From positions 17,869,261 to 17,933,260 of the forward strand of contig OY755181.1 in NCBI GenBank assembly GCA_963576735.1: a stretch of DNA of 64,000 bases, in the 5' to 3' direction. The stretch is from Bedellia somnulentella. Lineage: Eukaryota; Arthropoda; Insecta; Lepidoptera; Bedelliidae. The notes under the pieces were generated by a model. It saw only the letters and a list, made by a program, of their open reading frames with translations. It had not been told where the DNA came from and did no database searches. Shown here in pieces: positions 36,470 to 51,300 of this stretch; the first letter of the stretch is position 1; every line of letters starts with the position of its first letter. The position numbers and the translations under genes were made by a program.

Positions 36470-39113
36470 TTAAAATTTGTCTTGTTGATAATTTGTATGT
36501 AAATGTTTCATATCTGATAAAGTGTTTGTAATATAGAGGTTAAAACTATCTTATTTGTTGTTGCAAGGACAGTTTTACAATTAAAAGCAAGAATATTTCT
36601 AATTTGTCTAATAAGATGTCTAATTTATTCAAAATGTAAATTATTATATTAATGTGATGTATACAAAAATAATTTGAACCAGGTAGGCACTTAATAAATA
36701 AAGTTTGGTCGAATGAAAATCCAATAATAAAATACAAGTCAATTAAAAGCATGAATTACCAATGTTGCGTACATTTAAATGTCTAAAATAGTCTTGACAC
36801 AAGCAAAACAATAATTTTCCCAAAAACAAATTTCGGTTTCATAAGCCAGATGGAGGCCTCGAATATTATTTATTCATCCTAATAATCGTGAACGTAGAGT
36901 CCAAATGTAGTAGTAATTTATAGCCGTGAGTATATGTATGTATGTATTTCTCAGTAATTTAACTAACCCATCTAGAGAGCAGCTGAAAAATTTTGCGATC
37001 TATGTTCTTGGTCAGTAACTTATTTTTTAAACTGTTTTTAAATGTTAATATACTGAAATAAATATGATATTTATATAACATGTAAATATAAATAAGATAT
37101 TTTTTGTAAAACTTTAATATGTCTGCTTATCTAAGTATTTTAATTTATTACAATATATGATTTTTGAAGTTGGCAATATGTTTTTTTACCATTGTTATCA
37201 TTATATTAATAATACATTTATAAACGAATTTTAAGGTATTTTGGAGTAATTAAAATTTACTTACGTTTCTAGATGAGTTTTTAAAGGGAATTGAATGCCC
37301 TTGGTGATATTTTTTTGTTAGATAATTTATTTTCGTTATAATTTAACTATTACAGTAATAAACATTTTAAACTGTTTTCAAATGTAAATATACTGAAATA
37401 AATATAATGTTAAATATTTTTATAACTAAGTGATATTTTTTTGTTAGATAATTTATTTTCTTTATAATTTAACTAATATTACAATCTTAGATTAATAAAT
37501 TAATAATTAATTAACTCCGAAGGTGTATATACCACATGTAAATATTGTTCTAGTCGTTATAACTTTTTACGATTGTAAATGTAATTTAAATATATAATTG
37601 TTATTTCATTTGTACCTACGCAACCTGAACTGTGATTGATGGTATAGAAAAAATAAAACTTATTCAACTATTTCATTATTTTATTATCTACCCACAATCT
37701 TATCCTGTATTTACAAAAATATAACTTAAATCTGCAAAATTACAGTTTCTTGTCATAACATTAGAATTAAAATTAAAGAAAAAAAGGGAATGGAAATGAA
37801 TACCAAAAGAAATCCATAATATTCCTACTTAAGACAAATAAAGTCGTATTTACACAGTTCGTCTACAACACAGAAAACTATAGTACAATGCATAGGTTTC
37901 TTAAGTATATTCAAATGGTTGAAAGCAAAATGGGTTTATTAAATCTATCCAAAAACTTAACTAAACCGATAATTTCCGTCCATACATACGAATATATTTT
38001 ACAAGTATAGGAACATAACTTATCATATGTACGTAAACTCTTAAAAGTTATTTAAAACATTCTTATATGGAATCTATAGGTAGATTGCTGGTAACTATAT
38101 CCACTACCTTATAGGTAAGTAGGGATTAAAAATTATCTTACACGAACTTAAATGTTATTTACTAAATAGGTGATAAACGTTAGGTCTAAAACATTTAATA
38201 CGCTTTCGTCGTCAGCTTATAATACATACAATTAAACTCGAAAAAATGGGCTATTCCACATATCCCCCCTGAGCTATCCCCTCTGGGGGGGAAGAAAGGA
38301 ATTTTTTTCCACATAGAGCTACCAGGGGGGATACTTTTCCGTCTATCCCTCCTGATGAAAAAAAACAACAAATGAGACATGAGTATCATCAATTACAAAT
38401 GATAATTACCCCTTTACCTCATTAGTTGTTACACTGTACAACTTTAAATTACTAATGTAGCACGTTTAAAATAATCACACACATTCTTCATATTGGAATG
38501 TTGAACAAAACCCTTATGTGATGAGGCCTGCCCTACTGTCACTTGCCTTAACTCTCAACAAAAACTGGTTTTCTGAACATCAAATAACAAAATATCACGT
38601 AAAAATCCATTTTCAAAAGCGGACCTTGCGTAATTAATTTGTCTAAGTTGATGAAAACTAGAAAAGGAAATTATTAGTTCCACTTTTCCTTGAGTAATTC
38701 CTTGAAAAATTGTTAACGTGAATTTTGTCATCCCAATCCTCTCTTTACACATTAGCGTTTTCACAGAAGATGTGTATTAAAATGGAGGTGATTAATTGGT
38801 GACTTGTAGTATAATAACTTATGTACGCAGAGCCAACATGTTATTTAAAAAGAGAGTAAATATTATTATTTGTTATGATATTATTCTTCTCGTCCTCAAT
38901 ATGTTTAAACTCTCTTGTAAAAAGAGATTTAATTCTTATTTCTATTTTTGACTGGAATTTATTATTTGTTCTTACATAAATTACCTATGAATAAGATTTG
39001 GGACTCAACACCTGGCATTTAAAAATCTGTATTATGTAAAACAATCATCAGCAGTAATATTATTTTTTTCCTAGCTAATAATGTTTCTAAATAAATTAAC
39101 ACACTAAAATACG
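36470..39113. other. Space between the two convergent genes
   Basis: This holds the 3' ends of both genes. A family A tail scrap sits at 36917-36946. Around 37028-37475 two AT-rich blocks are repeated: the ATATACTGAAATAAATAT block near 37050 and 37390, and the GATATTTTTTTGTTAGATAA block near 37315 and 37432. A small inverted repeat (TATCCCCCCT / AGGGGGGATA) lies at about 38261-38335. A TTTATT at 38958, AATAAA on the minus strand, could serve the CD36 gene. Confidence 0.45.
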
Positions 39114-39455
39114 CTAATAAATTTTCAAGTCAGTTAATATTAACTCAGGAAAATCCGTCATCTCTTCTGTTACTGTTAACAAACTAATAGCCTCTTTGTC
39201 GTCATTTTCTTCATCAAAACCTCTATTTTCAACCACAGATGATTCAAAACTAAACGTTTTCAGTGGTTTGGACAAAGACACACATTCTATTTCTGTATAT
39301 TGGATCTGCGGTTTAAGAAACCGGTAGAATCCTTGTACGCCTAATAGGACGCCGATTATGAAGAGCAATACTTCAATCGTGATGATTAGTGGTGGAGCTA
39401 TCACAAGGCGTAAACGTAGAAGGTTGATGATAAACGGTGGAGCCGCTTTACAGTA
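39114..39455 (-). CDS. CD36-family last exon: membrane segment and tail
   Basis: It begins Y-C-K-A-A-P, then enters a membrane segment of about 25 residues. The tail is unusually acidic (D-E-E-N-D-D-K-E) and ends L-K-I-Y before the stop at 39114-39116. Confidence 0.87.
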   Translation of the reverse strand, partial: YCKAAPPFIINLLRLRLVIAPPLIITIEVLLFIIGVLLGVQGFYRFLKPQIQYTEIECVSLSKPLKTFSFESSVVENRGFDEENDDKEAISLLTVTEEMTDFPELILTDLKIY

Positions 39456-42294
39456 CTGGAACAAAAAAAGATCAGTAAGTTTTAAGTGACAAATGATGAA
39501 ATTATAATGAAGGTAGCCAATTGGAATAGTAATGTCACTAGAAATCAACCATGGGAGGTGGGAGGACAGGTTTAGATTAAATCTAGGCAGGTTTATGATG
39601 TGTCCATTGCCACGATCGATTTATTCTTGCCTATCGCAATGGGACTTATGGTGTGAATATGGACTTACTTACTAATACTAACACCCATAACGTCCAATGG
39701 CGTCATTTCATTCACATTCACTATCCTTTTCAAATATGCTCTTTTATTCTACTCACTTCGGTCTCCCGCGTTTGTAAGAGTGTTGAAAATATATTCTTTA
39801 TACGTCTCGCGTAGTTTTTCTCTTATAATCACACTATTTACATCGTGAGTATATGGGTTTAAAAAATACTACTAAATTAGATAAGGGTTGTTCGACGGTT
39901 TTGAATGCCTTAAGTTGGAATGTAAATCTTTTGTTTGCTTGTATCAAATTATCCTCCACAATATTACAAGGTAAATCTATCTCTACAGCACAAATAAATC
40001 TTCACGAATGCACTTCAGCACCTATAGATCTCTCATTCATGCAATGTGCCCCTAAGGCCTAAAGCGATGGTAAAAGATTTTTTACTGAACAATCAATGAA
40101 ATATTTTCACCTGGTGAATAGAGGACTCATAATAAACATAAATGATACCACTGATAGGTAATTCATGCTAAGACCATCAGATGTGTATCTTATGAATAAA
40201 TGTTTTCTTTCTTTCTTGCTAATCCTAACACTAGAACAACAATGAAAACTTACCAAAGAAACCCAAACGAGAGGCATAAGTTTATCTTTAAGGATGGCCG
40301 TGATGGGGTTGGCAGGAGAACAACGGACGGCGATGTTCACTTGGATGTTTGACTTGAGAGCCACGGGAATACCTAAAGTCTGAAAAAATATATACAAAAT
40401 TGTGTAATACACGCGTTTTTTATACCTATAATTTTATCTATACATCTCAACTCAAAGGAAAAATAAGATCATAGAAATGGCTAAAGCTTTTAACAAAATT
40501 GGAAATGCTGATAATACTCCAACGCCTAAGCGATATCTCACTACATTTACACAACAATGGTACGTCTTTGGGTAAATTAAATATTAAATAATCCATGAGT
40601 TATAGTGTGTTCTGCACAAGACAAGACGCAAGAAGAAAAAATGGTTATTTGCTTTCATTAATGTAAACACAAGCATATATTTCACACGGTATATCTCTTC
40701 AACCTCCAAACGTTTGTACTGTTAAGTGTTTTTGGCTGCTTATTCGGTAGTTCAATTAAAATTGGTTTAGTTACACATACATACATATACTCACGGCTAT
40801 AAATCACAAAAAAGGGTTGCCAGAGCTTCACAATAAAAATATTAGTCAGTTTTGGAAGTTAAGTGAGGAAAGGATTGTAAAAAAATAATGTTAACGCTAC
40901 AATAATAAGGCAAAGCAATGAATAAAATGATATATATGTTGATATTTTGGTGGGAAGTATTTTCCCTTTTGCCCGATTAAGATTTACGGTTGTTGGTGAT
41001 GGTTCTCCGACCGCATCGTCCAACAATCACTTAATAAGCCCCAATACCCAAAGTCACCTCTGACGACACCCACGAGGACGACGACGACGTGATAGCTCAA
41101 TGGGTAGAACACCGGTTAACGTGCAAGCGACTAGTGTTCAAATCCCGGGTCGGGCCTACACCAATTTGTCTTTTGTAAAGACATATGTGTGGTTAATTTA
41201 TCACGGTTGTTAACGGTGAGGGAAAACATCGTGAGGAAACCCACATGGCTGAGTTGTACTTAGTCATGTGACAGTGTATTCGTACAAAACGGCGATAGGC
41301 CTGCCCCCTATCACGTGAGTACACTGTCCATGCAAAGCGTGGGTACTCTGAACACCGGGTGACTAAGTCACATGATGTTCAGAAGTATTAGTACCTCTGC
41401 CAACCCCTTCGGGGATATTCGGCGTGAACGTTAATGTTTATGTTATGTTATGTATTTAAAAGTAGTGTACTTACGGGTTCAAGATCTAAAGTGGATTCAT
41501 GCTTTGGCTCAGGCTTCAATCCTTCGAAGTACTTTTTTTGGCTTGGGTCTGTGTCCATAAAATGCGGCTTCGATAACGCTATCGGGAAACCTACGATATA
41601 AAATAATACTTTTAAATTTATCCTTTGGTTTAAAAACATATGTGTGGTTAATTTATAATATCATTGTTAACGGAGAGATTAGATGTACTGAGTCATGTGA
41701 CTTTATTAGAGTACACTGTCCAAGCAAAACGCGGGTAGTCTGAACACTAAATGATGTCACTTGATGTTCAAAAGTATAAGTACCTCTGACAAGCTCTTTG
41801 GGGTTATACGGCGTGACGTTTGAGTTGAGTTTGATTTATATGCCAAACTTTATCGCACAACTATATAGCACAACGTTGCATTTTAAAGGTTATGGCTTAT
41901 AAACCAATCAGAACCCCCACGACCGAAGTTTATGCTTATTGGAATGTACTTAGTGTTCGAAAACTATATATTCTTCACATAATTACCAAAACACATAAGT
42001 CATTAACGTATGATGATAATTTTTGTAAAACTGTAAGAAGATCTGACATAGTTTGTCCGTCTGTCAGACTCAAAGCAGCATTGACAAAATATCAATTTAT
42101 CTTTTTAAGTCCCTTTATTTATAATAAAGTTAATAAGGTATTAAAACTTTATCCCGAAACGATAAGCAAAGTAAAATCATTGTTATTGGAATGGCTAATG
42201 CAGAAGACATACGATGACATAGAAAGTTTACTCAATATAGTACACTGATAACCCAACAATTCCATATATGGATTTGTATATATACAACCACATT

Positions 42295-42331
<37 letters not shown>

Positions 42332-45300
42332 ATAGCACACAGACTCACACATAATTAACATTTTACACAAACCCACACACTACCACATACACTAGTATTA
42401 GTATTCACATATATTTAATGGCTCCAGGTTAGGTCTAGAATAAGTAATAAATATAAAACAAATAATTTAAGGCAACCACTGTAATTCTTAACTGGAATTA
42501 ATAGTACCAGTATGGTACTAACCCGTGAAATGGGGGACGGCGTTTACAGCTGCGACACAGTTTTATAACTAATGCAGCTGTATTCGTTCCATATGTTCTA
42601 ATGTACATTTGTAAAAAAAATCCAATAAATATGTTTTTTTTTTATTAAAGACTAAAATAGTGTGATTTTATAAAACTCACAATATTTATAGCTAACCGTT
42701 TAGGGATTATGGTATCAATATAAAAAGTGAATTTTAATCAGTATATTGCAGGTAAGCAAGAGAATGCAAAATCTATTTTATATTATAAAAACTAGTTTAT
42801 ATTAATTAACATGGAATAACAAATCTTTTATTCACTTCACATTTTTTAATACATTTATTTATTTATTTATTTATTTATTTATAAAAACATAAACATTACA
42901 GGTATATACCTAATTCGATCATGTTTCACATTAATACACACACAATACAATAACAATAACTAAATACAGAAATTTTACTATAATCTACTAATAACAAAAA
43001 AAATGTTCAAATTTACTAAAACTTAAATCTATTTTAACATAAAATTTTTAGAGATGCATCTTTGAATTCCGTTGAAGAACACGAAAATATATCAACTTGC
43101 TCCGCAACCTGATTCAAGGACATTATGGCTCGAGAGAGCGCACTGTCGCGCAGCAAGTTAGTGCGCGCCGCCGGCGTCGCCAGCAGTCGGCCGTGGCGCC
43201 GTCGCAAACACGAGCTTGGAACTATCAGATGAACGATACCGAGAATTGTGGGATTATGAATTATACCCCTTAAAATTCTAAAACAGTACGAAAGAAGTGC
43301 GAAGTCCCTCCTCACACCCAATGAGTTATACCCCACCATACCCAGTACGAATAAAGTAGGGTACATCAAGGGGTAGTAGGGATAAACTCCGTACATCTTC
43401 CAGTACAGAAATCTAATAAATTTATTTTGTATTTTCTCCAACATAAGGCAATACTTAACCTCATGTGGAGACCAGACAACTGCGTTGAATTCTAGTATGC
43501 TTCTAACTAAAGCATTATAAAGAGCCTTTATGGCTTCAAGGTTTTGAAAACCCTTGACAGTTCGAAGCACAAAGCCCAGCATTCGAAAAGCTTTCTTACA
43601 CGTGTTTACAATGTGGTTACGAAAATGTAGATCAGCTGTGATGTTAATCCCAAGGTCTCGCACTTCATATACCCGCGGCAATACTGCGCCATCAATCAAG
43701 TATTGATACTGGTATGGAGTCCTCTTTCTAGTTAATGTTATTGTGCTACATTTAGTTAAATTTAAATTAAGTTTGTTAGTTTTACTCCATTCTACTACAC
43801 TATTAATGTCTTTTTGCAAAAGTTCATAGTCATCAGATGACTTAATGGGAAGGAAAAGCTTTAAGTCATCCGCGAACATTAGGCAGTTAGCATTTTTCAA
43901 AACATTAGGTAGATCATTAATCATAATTAAAAAGCCTAAAGGACCAAGATTGCTTCCTTGATTTACGCCGGAATTTGTGGGATAATCTTTAGAAGCATGA
44001 CCGTTTAAGCTAACATATTGCCGTCTATTACTAGAGTAACTGGCCATAAATTTCAACGATTGAGGAGTAAAACCCATTTGAGCCAACTTCGCTAAATAAA
44101 TATCACCATCAACTAAATCAAAGGCTTTTCTAAAATCAAAATACGCCACATCTACATTCTCCCCTGAGTCCACATGAGGTGTAACGTGAGACATAAAATT
44201 AATTAAATTACTAGCAGTGCTATGACCAGGCCTGAATCCATGCTGACTGTCCGAAATGTGAGGACTTATCTCCCTATATATTCGTCTCTGCAGTGCTGAG
44301 TCAAAAACCTTAGCAAAAGCCGTTAAAACAGCGATGGGGCGATAATCACATACATCAACGGTCGTAGTGCCTTTCGGTACAGGTACGACTCTCGTAGTCT
44401 TCCATGCTTCTGGGTATATGGCGTCCCNNNNNNNNNNNNNNNNNNNNNNNNNNNNNNNNNNNNNNNNNNNNNNNNNNNNNNNNNNNNNNNNNNNNNNNNN
44501 NNNNNNNNNNNNNNNNNNNNNNNNNNNNNNNNNNNNNNNNNNNNNNNNNNNNNNNNNNNNNNNNNNNNNNNNNNNNNNNNNNNNNNNNNNNNNNNNNNNN
44601 NNNNNNNNNNNNNNNNNNNNNNNNNNNCCAGAGCCAACGAATTATAAATTTCTCAGCCACTTTTGGAAGTTGAGTGGGGAAAAGATAGTAAAATAAAGGT
44701 TTTTGATGATGGGTCTCCAACCGCATCGCCCAAAAATCCAATAGAAAGCCCCAATACCCTTAGTCGCTTCTTACGACACCCGTGGGTAGAAAAGGGTAGC
44801 GACATTTTAAGCCGACACTCCACGGCAATTTACGGTTTTTAATTTACATAACATATTGTAAATTATGTAATGGAATCTTGGTTTGCTTATGGACGGGGAG
44901 CTTAGGTTCGAAAACCACGTCCAAAAAGTTGTGAGTAATTGCTTCTATCGACTCAAAATTCTATACAATATTCGTGATTACCTTAGTGAGAATTTGCGTA
45001 TTCAGCTGTGTGAATCATTGATATTGTCTAGACTTAACTATTGTGATGCTGTTTATGGTGGGTGTATTCTTGGCCAGTCTAAAAGGTTGCTCCAACGTGT
45101 ACAAAACCCATGCGCACGTTTCTGCTTCAAAATTCCCCCTAGATCCCATATCACTCCGTATTTGAATGCCGCAAACTTACTTAACACCACAGCTCGAAGG
45201 CAATTACACCTTGCAAGCTTGTTGTTTGATGTCATTAAAAAGGAAACACCAGATTATTTATATTAAAAGATTAAATGGTCAAACCAACCACGATTTTATA

Positions 45301-48300
45301 AAATAAGGGCGCAGCGCATATTCCTGCTCACAGAAGTACAGCTTTTAGGGGTAGTTTTAGGTTTGCGGCATCAAAGTGCTGGAATGATCTTCCTCCCCTG
45401 GTCCGAGATGCAGGCAGCAAGTTTACTTTTGGACGCAAGTTTAGGAGTTATTTCCTAAACTTGCAAAGAGACACGACGAGAAATTAACTACAAACATTTC
45501 TAGCACTTTGACTTATTTTACTGACTGGACTCAGACTGACTCTGCGAGCTTTAATTTTTTTAATTTTTTCAAATAATATTTGTATCTAATTATTTTATTT
45601 ACGTGTTCTTTTTATTGTTTTAAGTTTTAATTTTACAAGCACTTTTTACACATGTATGTCTCTCTGTTTGTTTTGTTATTTATTTATCTCTGTTTTGTAT
45701 TATATTATTTGTACTTTCGCCGGCCGAAATAAATTGTATGGCACTGGCTGAAAATCAGCGCCACGGTTGGTGACATCATCATCTGTGGCAACATGCTGAG
45801 CCAGTGACCAATTCACTGCATAGGGCTTCTTTTTTATTTATTTTTTTACTTATTTTTTTTTGTTGTTATTGTGTTACACAATGTTTTATTTTTACGTTTT
45901 ATTTGTTGTGTATTTCCCTGTGCACTGAATAAAGCTTTTTTCTTTTTTTTTCTTTCTTTCTTAAATAAATGGAGGCAAATGTACCATTCAAATACTATTA
46001 TTGCTATATTATTTTGACGACTTCGGTGGCCAAGTGGATAGGCGACTAGCTTCTCGGTCTGGAAGTGGCGAGTTCGATCCCCACTGAGAGCAATATCTAT
46101 ATCTATACTTATAATAAATCTGTAGAGAGGTCAATTCTGTACATGAAATATATTTTCAAAATAACCATCAGGTGGTGATTAGGGATCGATACTGATGCCA
46201 AAAATGCAATCAGTAAAATTTTTGTCTGTCTGTCTGTCTGTCTTTCTGTCTGTCTGTCTGTCTGTCTGTCTGTCGGTTTGTTTGTTCCTTATGGAAACAA
46301 AAACTACTCGACGGATTTTAACGAAACTTGGTACAATTATTCTTCATACACTTGCGCAGGTTTTTGTATACTTTTCAGCAGAGTAGTAAAGGGGAATTTT
46401 GGGAAATTTTGGGTAAACGGGAGAAGTTACTCCATTTTGAAAGCTTCCGTCGCGTGTGCAGCCTCAATGGTTAAACTTACATAGAAATCATGTGTGACGG
46501 AAATATTCTTCATAAAATTTTCTAAAAAAAAATCTGAGCAGTTTATGTCTATCTTTTACGGTTGAGTCACAATAACACGTGTAATTCCTGATAGCTTAGC
46601 AGTTCGGAACATTCTGATTATATTTGTTTACACTTACGTTTGTAAACTTCTCACTCATCCCAAAATTAAGGTAACATTATTACCTATTCAATAAAAAAAG
46701 AATTATAGAAATCGGTAGATAAACACCGAAATTATGCATAAAATAAGCCATCGCGCCCGTGATCAAAACCAAATCTTTACTAATTTACATATAACATACT
46801 AGATGGCGCCAGTAGTTACATTCTACATCACGTAATGATTTATTTTTTAGATTGTTATAAATACTTCAAAGCGTTTTATTTCAAAATTTGCTATTAAACG
46901 GAAATACTGAACCGTTCATCAAAGCGCATTTAAAATCACCAAACTACACTGTTTAGGGAGTGCTATAAATTTATTAAATTGAAAACATTGCGCTGAATTT
47001 CACAATGCTTGAGCAGTGACTGAAGAAAGAAACCTCAGATATTGAAAAAACAACGCTACCCGTGCGAAGCTGGGACGATCCACTAGTTTATGTAATAAGC
47101 TTAAATGATTGTTTCTTAGTCTTGGATGTTATTTCATAATAATATATCTATACTAATATTATAAAGCTAAAGAGTTTGTTTGTTTGAACGCTAGGATCTC
47201 AGGAACTGCCGAATCAAATTGAAAAAATATTTTTGTGTTAGATAGTCTATTTATTGAGGAAGGTTTTAAGCTATATATCATCACGCTGCGACCAAAAAGA
47301 GCAAAGAATCAGCGAAAAATGTTGTGAAAACGGGGATAATTCATATGGATTCATATTTGCAGGCTTCACTTGTGTGCGCTGCGTAAACGGTTTCAGTTAC
47401 CCAAAAATAATGTATCAAAGAATAATTCCTCTTTAAATGATCTAAAAAAATGTCCGTGACAGTATTTGTCTATCTTTTAATATTGACTCACTATAACCAT
47501 TTTTATGGTAATTAAATTTGGTCGAAATTAATAAATTATTGCTAACTAGCGACCCGCCCCGGCTTCGCACGGGTGCAATGCAAAATATACCTACTACAGA
47601 ATGTCCTTTTGGTTAGTGCTGGAGTAAAAAATATTTACTTACTATTCGTTCGACTAAAAACAAAAGATTATCAACAACAAAATATACCTATTCTATTCAG
47701 TTCTTCTATGAACTTAACTATAATTTTCAATAATTGAAAATGCTCGCCCTAATACTAAATTGTCTTAACTCTAAAATTCAAATCAAAGTCTTAATGGAAG
47801 AAATACCAAGAAATATGGTTTTAAGCTAATCCTATCTAACCTAATGTAATAAATATATGTAATACTACTAATATAACAATAATAATAAAAATTAAAAAAT
47901 AATCAACAACAAAAGATACTTATTCTATTCAGTTTAATTAATTCTTGATATTTTCCTCGCTAGAGAGCTCCGAAAAACGCGTGCGATCGCTGCAAATCAT
48001 AAAGTGCTATGAGCGAAGCGCGGCCATCGACGCGCTATTTATAGGCACGCGCCGCCCGGCGCAAACAACTACGACCCTGCATTTTTAAATTTGTAATATC
48101 TTCGGTAATATTCACTTAAATTACATGCTGTAAAAAGCATATTGATCTATAATAAATGCACAATTTATTTAAGGTACTTAATTGGATAAGGATTAATGCT
48201 GTATTGTTTAAAATCACTTCGTAAATAACCATTTTTTAGTAAAGAATAAAAATGGTTATGCTGGGTTATCCCTAAGAGATAGACATATACCATCGCGGAC

Positions 48301-51300
48301 TTTTTTTTTGAACTTTTTAAGGTGAACAATACTGTAGTACATTATTTTGGTCTATCTCTTAGGGTTCAGCCAGCGTTTGCAATATAAGCGCAAAAAAATG
48401 TGCTTATTTACGACATCACATTAGAAATCTTTAAATTTATCAGTGTTTCTCTACTATATTATGCATTTATTATACATACAAACCTTCCTTAAGAATCACT
48501 CTATCTATTAAAAAAAACCGCTTCAAAATCCGTTGCGTAGTTTTAAAGATCTAAGCATACATACGGACATACAGCGAAAGCGACTTTGTTTTATACTATG
48601 TATTGATTATTTGCATATTTTTTATCCACCTAATATAAATCGTTATCAAAATAAATGTATTGTTGATTAAAAACACACATTGACGCGGATGAAGTCGCGG
48701 GGAACAGCTAGTATCATAATAAATATATAGCTGAGTTTATCCCATAACACAAGTTCCTCTTAGTTTGAAGCTAACTTTATCGGTGTATAATTTTCCCGTA
48801 TATTTATTTATTTATATTGAACATAAAATGAATTCAAATCTCACCGTAGTAACAGGGGCTGACGTCAACGAATCCGTCGGGCAAACAGTTGTCAGTACAC
48901 TCACAGGCGTACGGCGAACTCTTGTTGAAAGACGAGCGGGCTAGCGTGAACCTGCCAAGTATAGCGTACTATTTATATTGAATATATTAGACATAAAATA
49001 CATACACATAATAATGGGAGTTATAGATACAATAAATTTATGGCAACCGTGATAGCCCAGTGGGTAGAACACTCGGTTCTCGTGCAAGCGACTAGTGTTC
49101 AAATCCCGGGTCGGGCCTACACCAATTTGTCTTTTCTAAAGACATATGTGTGGTTAATTTATCATGGTTGTTAACGGTGAGGGAAAACATCGTGAGGAAA
49201 CCCACATGGCTGAGTTGTACTTAGTCATGTGACAGTGTATTCGAACAAAACGGCGATAGGCCTGCCCCCTATCACGTGAGTACACTGTCCATGCAAAACG
49301 TGGGTACTCTGAACACCAGGTGTCAAAGTCACGTGATGTTCAGAAGTATTAGTACCTCTGCCAACCCCTTCGGGGATATTCGGCGTGAACGTTTATGTTA
49401 TGTTATGTATGTAATAAATTTATGTACTAATATTATGATTCACATACCATAAATTCCAAAAAGGGGTAGCGAGAGCTTCAGAGCTAGAAACTCCTCAGCC
49501 ACATTTGGAAGTTGATAGGGGATATGATGTTAGAAATAATGTATCGTTGGTGATGGGTCTCCAACCGCATCGCTCAAAAACTACTTAAAAAGCCCCATAC
49601 CCTTAGTTGCCTATTACGACACCCGCGGGTAGAAGGGTGTAGTGACATTCTAAGCCGCCACTACACGGCAATATTTGCTGCTGGAAACTAATGTAGATTT
49701 CATGGTCAAAAACAAAAAAGTGCCTATATCCAGTCGCCTCCTACGACACCCGTGGGTAGAAACGTGACATTCTAACCCGGCGGCACTACACGGCAAATCA
49801 TATTTATATTAACCTCAAAATCATATTTATGAAGATTTTTAATAATTAATATAATGTGCAATTATTATTATTGCCCTTAGTTAATGAATGAATAATTACT
49901 GTTTTTATTTAAAGTTTTACATAAGATATTAAAGACACTTTAAAAATAAGGCTGGAGTAAATCTAGAAATTAGGATACACAACACAAAAGTACAAACACA
50001 AAAGTTATTGCAAAAATACAGTAAAATATGAAAAGTATTTTTATTCTATTCTATATATTAATTAGCAGCACTGCCTATACAATGACTTACTTTTTAATAT
50101 TAAATCCAGTAGGCCCAAGATATTCATTAGTGTACTCAAACGGGAACACCCTGCAGGCCTGTTTCCTATAAATTGGAATGGTCTTCTTTCTGATGACTTC
50201 TGGAGCTACCATGAGACCTTCGTACGAGCCTTTCACTCGGTTGCACAGAGTACTGGAAATTGAGGACATTTTAATAACGATGTGGTACATTAGATAGAAA
50301 CAGGGTTTGTAAATGGTTTAAGCAGTTTGGGTGGTTGGAAGGAAAGTGACGAAAGAGATATATAGAGTTGATGTGGAGAATAGAGGTGGACTAGAGAAAA
50401 TAATAAACATAACATAACATAAACGTTCACGCCGAATATTGGCAGAGGTACTAATACTTCTGAACATCAAGTGACTTTGTCACCTGGTGTTCAGAGTACC
50501 CACGTTTTGCATGGACAGTGTACTCACGTGATAGGGGGCAGGCCTATCGCCGTTTTTTACGAATACACTGTCACATGACTAAGTACAACTCAGCCATGTG
50601 GGTTTCCTCACGATGTTTTCCCTCACCGTTAACAACCATGATAAATTAACCACACATATGTCTTTAGAAAAGACAAATTGGTGTAGGCCCGACCCAGGAT
50701 TTGAACACTATATGGCAGTCCGAAGTAATCAGAAGAAAAAACATGTAGCCTGGTAATAATTTTTCTATGATAGTTCTCTGTATCTCTTTTTACAATATCA
50801 TCTTTTACACCGCACCTATCAAGAATGCCTAAAATTATCACTACAACACATTTATCAATCATTACAAAAGTAAATACCACGTGGATCACCATTGGCGAAT
50901 AAGTCTCTTCCTACTCCAATGGGAACAACAAGCGAGGGTATAGGCAAGTATCGCCAGATTTCTTAGTTTGTACTTAATCATGTGATATGAAAAAATATGT
51001 TCACAAACCTTGTGTTAAGAGTTTTGAATCCTCGTACAAGAAGACCACTGGTGTTGTCCCAACGTTGGATTTCGTATAACCTGGATTTATCAGCAATTTC
51101 TACTTCTGCCACCGACGGCTTTTGACCGTAAAACTGTGAAAGAATTTGTGATATTTTAACATATAAAACTGAACTCAAACGTTCTCTCTGCATGAGAGGC
51201 GGTAGTATTCCCGGCGGTAGTATTCCCAACTGAGCTATCTCGGGTGTAGCATACAGTACATACTTATTGCATATCGATTGTGCTATATATTATTCCATAT

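Larger units (their letters stand above)
46014..48800 (+). repeat. SINE family D split by two Helitrons
   Basis: The tRNA-like head is at 46014-46101 (GGTGGCCAAGTGGATAGGCG; GCGAGTTCGATCCCC). The middle is at 47087-47146 (GTTTCTTAGTCTTGGATGTT), and the end at 48712 to about 48800 (GCTGAGTTTATCCC, CTTAGTTTGAAGCTAACTT). The same order occurs uninterrupted at 51393-51645, which shows that the intervening 985 and 1565 bp are insertions. Confidence 0.82.

Noticed and set aside
38248..38352. CCCCCC/GGGGGG fold-back near the CD36 3' end
   Set aside because: The arms are only about 13 bases, without termini or duplication, too little to call a mobile element.
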